The position numbers and the translations under genes are program-made. Shown piece by piece: positions 32,498 through 37,604 of a DNA stretch of 37,604 nt. The notes beneath the pieces are model-generated. The model saw nothing but the letters and a program-made list of their open reading frames with translations. It had not been told where the DNA came from and searched no databases. The first letter of the stretch is position 1. Every line of letters begins with the position of its first letter. Source of the stretch: a bacterium (GTDB lineage Bacteria; Myxococcota_A; UBA9160; UBA6930); assembly GCA_024226235.1 (NCBI GenBank), contig JAAELW010000021.1, positions 1 to 37,604 of the forward strand. The letters run 5' to 3'.

Positions 32498-33716
32498 CGT
32501 ATTCCTCCGCCTTGTCCCTGATGAACTTCCTCCAGCTCGGATCTTCGAGAGCGTCCGCCACCGTGAAGATGTCCTTGTCGCCTCGACCCGATTGATTGAT
32601 CACGATCACATCGTCACGGGAGAGCTCCGGGGCCTCCTTGAACGCCTGCACGAAGCCATGGGCGGATTCGAGGGCCGGGATCAGGCCTTCCTTTCGAATG
32701 CTGAGCGAAAGGGCTTCGACCACCTCTTCGTCAGTGGCGGCCGTGAAGCGAACCCGCCCGCTCGCCTTCAAATGGGACAAGATCGGAGAGACTCCCACGT
32801 AGTCGAGGCCTGCCGCCACACTATGGGTCTCTTTCATCTGGCCATCATCGTCTTGCAGGAAGAACGTCTTGTAGCCCTGCGCCACGCCTAGCGAGGCATC
32901 GTCCGAGGCGAGACGCGTGGCGTGTGCGCCTGTCTCCAGCCCGCGCCCCCCGGCCTCGACACCGATCAGCTCGACATCGTCGTCCAAGAAGCCGCTGAAG
33001 ATCCCCATGGCATTGGACCCGCCGCCCACACAGGCGTAGATCCGAGCGGGTAACCGCCCTGTTTCCTCGAGCACCTGGTTCCGCGCTTCCCGACCGATGA
33101 TCGACTGGAACCAGGTCACCATTTCCGGAAAAGGGTGAGGCCCGCAGGCCGTGCCGAGCACGTAGTGGGTATCGTCCATCGCCGAAACCCAATCCCTGAA
33201 TGCCTCGTTGATGGCGTCCTTCAGCGTCCGCGTCCCCTCGGTCACTGGCACGACCGTGGCACCCAGTTGCTCCATCCAGAAGACGTTCGGGCGCTGGCGC
33301 TGGATGTCGACCTCACCCATGTAGATGGTGCAATCGAAGCCGAACTTTGCGGCCATGGTGGCCGTGGCGACACCGTGCTGTCCTGCACCTGTTTCGGCGA
33401 TCACCCGGCTCTTGCCCATGCGCTTCACCAGCAGACCCTGGCCCATCACGTTGTTGGCCTTGTGAGCGCCCGTGTGGTTCAGGTCTTCGCGTTTGATGTA
33501 GATGCGAGCACCGCCAAAATGCTCCGTCAGGTTCTCGGCGTAGGTGAGCGGAGTGGGCCGACCGGAGTAGTTGCCCATCAGTCGTACGTAGGAGTCCCAG
33601 AAGCCCGGGTCGGCCTTTGCCTGTTCGAAGGCCTGGACCAGTTCTTCGAAGGTGGCGACCAGGATCTCGGGGATGAACGAGCCCCCGAACTGGCCGTAGT
33701 AGCCGCGTTCAGTCAT
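32487..33716 (-). CDS. trpB: Tryptophan synthase beta subunit
   Basis: A 409-residue PLP enzyme that joins indole and serine to give tryptophan. The PLP Lys86 lies in HTGAHKANNV, and GGSNAMG binds the cofactor phosphate. The N-terminus (GYYGQFGGSFIPEIL) and length fit the TrpB1 type that pairs with TrpA. I chose ATG 33716, with GGAGG nine bases upstream; the frame upstream lies in the gntR gene. Its first 8 bases overlap the end of gntR, so translation is probably coupled to the regulator. Confidence 0.96.
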   Translation of the reverse strand: MTERGYYGQFGGSFIPEILVATFEELVQAFEQAKADPGFWDSYVRLMGNYSGRPTPLTYAENLTEHFGGARIYIKREDLNHTGAHKANNVMGQGLLVKRMGKSRVIAETGAGQHGVATATMAAKFGFDCTIYMGEVDIQRQRPNVFWMEQLGATVVPVTEGTRTLKDAINEAFRDWVSAMDDTHYVLGTACGPHPFPEMVTWFQSIIGREARNQVLEETGRLPARIYACVGGGSNAMGIFSGFLDDDVELIGVEAGGRGLETGAHATRLASDDASLGVAQGYKTFFLQDDDGQMKETHSVAAGLDYVGVSPILSHLKASGRVRFTAATDEEVVEALSLSIRKEGLIPALESAHGFVQAFKEAPELSRDDVIVINQSGRGDKDIFTVADALEDPSWRKFIRDKAEEYDAH

Positions 33717-34446
33717 TGCGGGGTCCTCCGAGGGTCTGCGAGAAGACGAGCTGATCGGTTCGGCAGTGCAGCTCGGCGAACACCGCATCTCGCGCATGGG
33801 GGAAATGAATGCGCCGCTTCACGAGCAACAGGCCAGCGCTGGGCGGTACTTCGAGGAGCGCTCTCTGGGCTTCGTCTGGCAAGGCTACGCGAAAGTTCTG
33901 ATCCGCCGTTTCAGCAATGAGATGAAAGTGATCGCGAGCAAGCTGCGAGAGAGAGCGACCGGCCAGTGAGATCTTGTGGAGTCCGGGGAAGTGTTCCGGA
34001 TCGAGCCACAAGGATTCGAGCAGGACGGGTGTTCCTGCGATGCGCGAGAGACGTACCAGCGACCAGGCATTTCGGCCTGCAAAGGGGTTCTCCGGATCCT
34101 CAGGCACCTGCACACGGCGCGCTCGTTGTACGATCGTGGTTCGAGCATCGAGCCCGGTCTTCTCGAAAGAGGCCATGGTGCCGGCGAGAGACAGCAGATC
34201 GACCTGCTTTGGGGGCACCACCACGAAGGTTCCTGAGCCCCTTCGCCGCTCCAGGCAGTGTCGGCGAATCAGCACGTCCGTGGCCTGTCGCACGGTGGGG
34301 CGTCCGATTCCGAAAGTGCGGGCGAGTTCGGGCTCGGATGGAATGCGGGCGCCGGGCGGGTATTCACCGGCCTGGATCCGGCCGTGCAGCAGCTCGGCCA
34401 GCTGGTGGTAGAGAGGAAGCGGCGAAGCGGTGTTGAGTGACGACAC
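33709..34446 (-). CDS. GntR-family (HutC/UTRA) transcriptional regulator
   Basis: A 245-residue regulator with an N-terminal winged helix (about 10-77: LYHQLAELLHGRIQAGEYPP, IPSEPELARTFGIGRPTVRQ, RRGSGTFV) and a C-terminal UTRA ligand-binding domain (about 95-235) of the HutC/FarR type. These regulators usually sense small carboxylates, amino acids or sugars. The only in-frame start after the upstream TGA is GTG 34446. It has no ribosome-binding site, and a candidate -10 lies only some nine bases before it, so the mRNA may be leaderless. It overlaps trpB by 8 bases. The palindrome cluster at 34478-34500 is a likely binding site. Confidence 0.88.
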   Translation of the reverse strand: MSSLNTASPLPLYHQLAELLHGRIQAGEYPPGARIPSEPELARTFGIGRPTVRQATDVLIRRHCLERRRGSGTFVVVPPKQVDLLSLAGTMASFEKTGLDARTTIVQRARRVQVPEDPENPFAGRNAWSLVRLSRIAGTPVLLESLWLDPEHFPGLHKISLAGRSLSQLARDHFHLIAETADQNFRVALPDEAQRALLEVPPSAGLLLVKRRIHFPHARDAVFAELHCRTDQLVFSQTLGGPRND

Positions 34447-34477
34447 GAAATCAGAGTGTGCGGTCTTGCGGACAGGC

Positions 34478-34500
34478 TGTCAAGACAACTTGTCAACAAG
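34478..34500. promoter_or_regulatory. Nested palindromes between gntR and the FAD-dehydrogenase gene
   Basis: Three overlapping perfect inverted repeats: TGTC-AA-GACA (34478-34487), GACAA-C-TTGTC (34484-34494) and CTTGT-CA-ACAAG (34489-34500). On the minus strand they contain two TTGACA hexamers that could be -35 elements for gntR; on the plus strand TTGTCA may serve the dehydrogenase. GntR proteins often bind short GT-N-AC palindromes, so this is a good candidate autoregulatory operator. I see nothing clear in 34501-34640. Confidence 0.6.
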
Positions 34501-34654
34501 ACCTGAGAGTCGAAATGCCGATTCGTGGTGGCTGGACTTCCCCCGGAATCGTAGACACCCTGGTTGGATCGTGAGACGCGGCTCCTCCGGATCCCTTCTC
34601 GCTGTTCTCGAGTGCTCTCTCTCGATCGCGAATCTCCACCCGAAAGGATGACCC

Positions 34655-36088
34655 TTGTCGCAACTGATTCGACCCGCAGCCCAGCAGGCCCATTGGGACG
34701 AGGAGGCGGACGTGCTCGTCGTGGGTCTCGGTGTGGCAGGTGCAGCCGCCGCACTGGAATCGGTAGCGGTCGGAGCCGAAACCCTCGTCCTCGAGCGGGC
34801 CAGCGGCGGCGGCGGTACCTCCGCGATGTCTGGTGGTGTGATCTACCTGGGCGGCGGCACCCCGTTGCAGAGAGCTTGTGGCTTCGAGGACTCAGTCGAG
34901 GAGATGTTCAAGTACTTGATGGCCTCGTGCGGTCCGAGCCCGGATGAGCTGAAGCTGCGTCTCTACTGTGAAGGCAGCATCGAGCTCTACGAGTGGTTGC
35001 TGGCTCAGGGTGTCCCGTTCAACGCGGTTCATCACTTCGGCGTCAGTGGTGAGCCGCCCAACGACGACGGTCTGGTCTATTCGGGCTCCGAGCGACATCA
35101 TCCGTTCTGCGACATCGCCGTACCCGCACCCCGCGGCCACGTACCCGCCATCCCGAATCAGGCCGGTCCCCTCCTGATGCAGAAACTGGTCGCAGCGGTC
35201 GAGGCCAGCCCGGCGGGTGTACGGCCGGACCATCGCTGCACCACACTCGTGCAGGAACCCGATGGGAATGTGATCGGCGTCGTGGCAGAGGTCTTCGGCG
35301 AGGAGCGCGCGCTGCGCGCGCGGCGCGGAGTGATCCTCACGACCGGTGGCTTCATCCATAACGATGCGATGCTCGAGGCCCATGCGCCGCTGGCCCGAGC
35401 CTGTAGCGTTCGGATCGGCGCGGGCGGTGACGATGGAAGCGGAATCCAGCTCGGGATGGCCGCCGGTGCAGACGTTCTGCACATGGACGCGGTCTCCATC
35501 TCATTGCCGGCGACCCAGCCTTGGAGCCTCAAGCGTGCCATCCTGGTCAATGGGCAAGGCCAGCGCTTCATCAACGAGGATTCCTACTACGGACGTCTCG
35601 GCGAGGCGGCGCTCCTCCACCACGGTGGACGCGCCTGGCTGATCGTGGATCACGAGATCTTCGAAAAGCCGACCTATCCCCGGGAGATCGCCGCGGTAGG
35701 GGAGACCGTCGCTGAGCTGGAGGCAGAACTCGACCTGCCTGCCGGAAGCCTCGAGGCCACCCTTGGGCTCTACAACCGCCACGCCGAGAAGGGCGAGGAT
35801 CCGGTCTTCCACAAGCTCTCCGAGCACGTGAAGCCACTGTTGACGCCGCCTCTTGGCGCCTTCGATTGCACCACCGAGAACTCGATCTACGCAGCCTTCA
35901 CCCTTGGTGGTTTGCGCACGGATGTGGACAGCCGTGTGCTCGACCCGGCCGGTGACCCGATACCGGGGCTGTTCGGAGCGGGCCGCGCTACCTCCGGCCT
36001 CTCAGTCGGAAGCTATAGCAGTGGTCTCTCGCTGGGCGATGGTGCGTTCTTCGGACGCCGGGCCGGACGTAATGCCGGCCTCGGATGA
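34655..36088 (+). CDS. FAD-dependent dehydrogenase, ketosteroid-dehydrogenase / fumarate-reductase-like
   Basis: A 477-residue flavoprotein of the FAD_binding_2 family. It has the dinucleotide motif VVGLGVAGAAAALE (22-35, GxGxxG), SGGGGTSAMSGG for flavin phosphate, a second FAD part (TTGGF) and the C-terminal GAGRATSGLSVGSYSSGLSLGD typical of 3-ketosteroid-delta1-dehydrogenase-like proteins. Length is slightly short for true KstD (about 510-560). It starts at TTG with AAAGGATG seven bases upstream. It is divergent from gntR and may share its operator region. The substrate is unknown: steroid, cyclic ketone or dicarboxylate. Confidence 0.82.
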   Translation: MSQLIRPAAQQAHWDEEADVLVVGLGVAGAAAALESVAVGAETLVLERASGGGGTSAMSGGVIYLGGGTPLQRACGFEDSVEEMFKYLMASCGPSPDELKLRLYCEGSIELYEWLLAQGVPFNAVHHFGVSGEPPNDDGLVYSGSERHHPFCDIAVPAPRGHVPAIPNQAGPLLMQKLVAAVEASPAGVRPDHRCTTLVQEPDGNVIGVVAEVFGEERALRARRGVILTTGGFIHNDAMLEAHAPLARACSVRIGAGGDDGSGIQLGMAAGADVLHMDAVSISLPATQPWSLKRAILVNGQGQRFINEDSYYGRLGEAALLHHGGRAWLIVDHEIFEKPTYPREIAAVGETVAELEAELDLPAGSLEATLGLYNRHAEKGEDPVFHKLSEHVKPLLTPPLGAFDCTTENSIYAAFTLGGLRTDVDSRVLDPAGDPIPGLFGAGRATSGLSVGSYSSGLSLGDGAFFGRRAGRNAGLG

Positions 36089-36136
36089 TGAGTGCTTCCT
36101 CTGTGGCGCAGGCTGATCGAGCTGGCAGCGGTTCGC

Positions 36137-36661
36137 CTAGCACTCGGCGCCGGCTGAGCTATAGAGCAGCTTGCCGCTCTTGCCGTAGACGCAGGTGCCC
36201 TTGGTCTCCTTGGCGGGAGTCCGGGTCGTCTGTGCTGCCGCGGGCTGCTGCGCTGCGGGTGCCTGAGCAGGTTTGTCCCCTCGACATACCGCGCCAGCCG
36301 GGCGGTGGATCACTTCGTTGTTTCCGCCGTACATGCAGGGGCCGCCGCTCGGGGCCGGGGCTCCACCTGATCCGCCGGAAGGGGAGGTGCCGTGAACGCG
36401 GTCGCGGTGGGAGATGTACGAGTCGAGCTGGCGCTCGCGGTGCTCGATGTAGCGTTCCTGGCGCTCGGAACGCTCCTTGTAATAGCGCTCCTGGCGCTCG
36501 CGGCTCTCGTCGTCGCGTTCCTTGCGGATGCGGTCCCGCCGCATCTCATCGGCATAGTTGCGACGGCTCGAGCCGCGCGCGTCTGCGATGGCAGGCAACA
36601 GGATGCAGACGCCAAGAAAGACTGCGGCGATACCGTGGATCAACTGGCTTCTAGTTTTCAT
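36137..36661 (-). CDS. Secreted charged-repeat protein with two copies of a Cys motif
   Basis: A 174-residue protein I do not recognise. A signal peptide (MKTRSQLIHGIAAVFLGVCI, cut likely after IADA) is followed by a highly charged stretch (about 35-88) with near-tandem units ERQERYYKERS, ERQERYIEHR and ERQLDSYISHR, probably a single long helix. After a Gly/Ser/Pro linker come two similar units, CMYGGNNEVIHRPAGAVC and, after an Ala/Pro/Gln-rich spacer, CVYGKSGKLLYSSAGAEC at the very C-terminus. Each has a Cys at both ends and the shared core C-x-Y-G...AGA-x-C. ATG start with GAGG upstream. It is probably periplasmic or on the cell surface. Confidence 0.75.
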   Translation of the reverse strand: MKTRSQLIHGIAAVFLGVCILLPAIADARGSSRRNYADEMRRDRIRKERDDESRERQERYYKERSERQERYIEHRERQLDSYISHRDRVHGTSPSGGSGGAPAPSGGPCMYGGNNEVIHRPAGAVCRGDKPAQAPAAQQPAAAQTTRTPAKETKGTCVYGKSGKLLYSSAGAEC

Positions 36662-36794
36662 GGGGGGGCCTCAAGCGGCATGGGGTGTTGCCCACCCGTA
36701 TCGTCTGGTGCGTTGGGTCACTAAAGCAACAATTGAACGTCATCCCCTGGGGGCCAGAATTGACCGCGAATCGCTGGTCGGGGGTGTCATTGCT

Positions 36795-37601
36795 CTACGG
36801 CGCAATGGGGATGCCCAGGAACTCGCCGACAACGCCGTTCCATGCCTTCGGGCGTTCGAAGTAAGGAGAATGGCCGGTCTCGGAAAACTCCTCGACGCGG
36901 GCGCCCGGAACGAGGGCAGCCGTCGCGCGGATCAGTGCCGGTGGGAACAGGCCGTCCTGGTCGCCCGTCGTGAACAGCACATTGCAGCCGAGCCCCGCGA
37001 GTTCCGGTCGTTCCACCGATGTCGTCACCAGGTCGCCGGCCATCTTGCCTAGGTCCGGCTCACCGAAGCGGCTCAGCATCTGGTAGAGGTAGGCGAGTTC
37101 GGGTCGGCGCTCGGTCAGGCTCTCGGCGAGGGCTGGGTGGCGGCCCAACGCATCTGGCGCATCCAGCCCGCCGGCTCCGATCTGCTTCCAGGCGCTCTCG
37201 AGTTCAGGCGTCCGGATGCCGCCCGGTGTATTCGAGAGCACGAGGTGGCTCACGCGAGCCGGGTCTTGCAGGGCTGCCTGTAGTGCCGTCCAGCCGCCCA
37301 TTGATTGGCCGACCAGGTCGGCCCGCCCGATGCCCAGGTGATCGAGTAGCGCGAAGAGGTCACCCGCCGATTGTCGTGATGAGGCCCCGCCACCCACGGC
37401 CGTCGAACGGCCGAAGCCTCGGTGATCCCAGGTCACGACCCGTCGGTGGAGGGCGAAGACCGGTACCTGTTGGAACCAGATGGCATGGTTGCCCCCGGCG
37501 CCGTGGCAGAGGACGAGGGCATCGCCCTCTCCCGCATCTTCGTAGTAGATGTGCTCGTCATCTCGTTCGAGGAAGCCGGTTTCGCGTCGAATCGCCGTCA
37601 C
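36795..37601 (-). CDS. Alpha/beta hydrolase
   Basis: A 268-residue alpha/beta-hydrolase fold enzyme. The nucleophile elbow is GQSMGG (Ser100), the oxyanion segment HGAGG (33-37), the acid is probably Asp216 (GDQDGLF) and the base His244 (TGHSPYFE). Size and cap fit ester, lactone or C-C hydrolases and haloperoxidase-like members; the substrate is unknown. The GTG start lies three bases from the right edge of the window with no stop before it, so the true start may be outside. It is on the same strand as the secreted charged-repeat protein gene but 133 bases upstream of it. Confidence 0.85.
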   Translation of the reverse strand: MTAIRRETGFLERDDEHIYYEDAGEGDALVLCHGAGGNHAIWFQQVPVFALHRRVVTWDHRGFGRSTAVGGGASSRQSAGDLFALLDHLGIGRADLVGQSMGGWTALQAALQDPARVSHLVLSNTPGGIRTPELESAWKQIGAGGLDAPDALGRHPALAESLTERRPELAYLYQMLSRFGEPDLGKMAGDLVTTSVERPELAGLGCNVLFTTGDQDGLFPPALIRATAALVPGARVEEFSETGHSPYFERPKAWNGVVGEFLGIPIAP

Positions 37602-37604
37602 TGA

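Noticed and set aside
1-37604. CRISPR array, tRNA/rRNA genes, insertion sequences, prophage or toxin-antitoxin genes
   Set aside because: By eye I found no regularly spaced repeats, no cloverleaf or rRNA-like stretch, and no transposase, integrase or toxin motif in any plausible gene.

Overview
The window is GC-rich DNA, densely coding on both strands, from a Gram-negative bacterium. A Pal lipoprotein and a LpxL/HtrB-type lipid A acyltransferase show an outer membrane. Crotonase, SDR and ketosteroid-dehydrogenase-like genes, many GTG/TTG starts and a eukaryote-type single-chain acetyl-CoA carboxylase suggest a former-deltaproteobacterial lineage (Myxococcota, Binatota or Desulfobacterota-like). 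That placement is inference. I see no tRNA, rRNA, insertion sequence, integrase, phage gene or CRISPR array.

Layout: (1) 1-6600, plus strand: end of a crotonase, pal with a strong intrinsic terminator, a thiamine-diphosphate enzyme, an exonuclease-helicase of the DinG family and an SDR. (2) 6751-18499, the centrepiece: a promoter-like region with two copies of the palindrome TGACT-N3-AGTCA, followed by nine tightly packed, mostly overlapping genes. They encode a FabI-like enoyl reductase, KASIII, a FabG-like reductase, a FabZ-like dehydratase, a KASI/II-like synthase, an acyl carrier protein, a PlsC-like acyltransferase, a phosphopantetheinyl transferase and an 1863-residue acetyl-CoA carboxylase (biotin carboxylase, BCCP, ACC-central-like and carboxyltransferase regions in one chain). 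A methionine aminopeptidase gene follows. (3) 19386-23548: argD (minus), then folB, a ferritin-like diiron protein overlapping an LpxL-type acyltransferase, and a spermidine-synthase-like protein. (4) 23568-31677, minus strand: MFS transporter, ClpP-like protease, secreted CehA/McbA-type PHP protein, rhomboid fused to a long soluble tail, enoyl-CoA hydratase and a small membrane protein. (5) 31721-34446, minus strand: gntR-trpB-trpA with overlapping ends, divergent from an FAD-dependent dehydrogenase (34655-36088) across nested palindromes. (6) 36137-37601, minus strand: a secreted charged-repeat protein with a duplicated Cys motif, and an alpha/beta hydrolase.

How the main cluster may work: the giant carboxylase supplies malonyl-CoA. 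The PPTase activates the dedicated ACP. KASIII primes, and the KAS, FabG-like, FabZ-like and enoyl-reductase proteins elongate and fully reduce the chain. The PlsC-like protein may hand the acyl chain to a lipid. FabD (malonyl transacylase) and a thioesterase are missing from the cluster. Several members carry unusual active-site features: ACP Asn-Ser-Ala instead of Asp-Ser-Leu, a FabG-like protein without the tetrad Asn, and an enoyl reductase with a large insertion. I therefore read it as a dedicated, self-contained type II fatty-acyl synthase with a eukaryote-like ACC, probably making a special membrane acyl chain. It could instead be the main FAS of this lineage.
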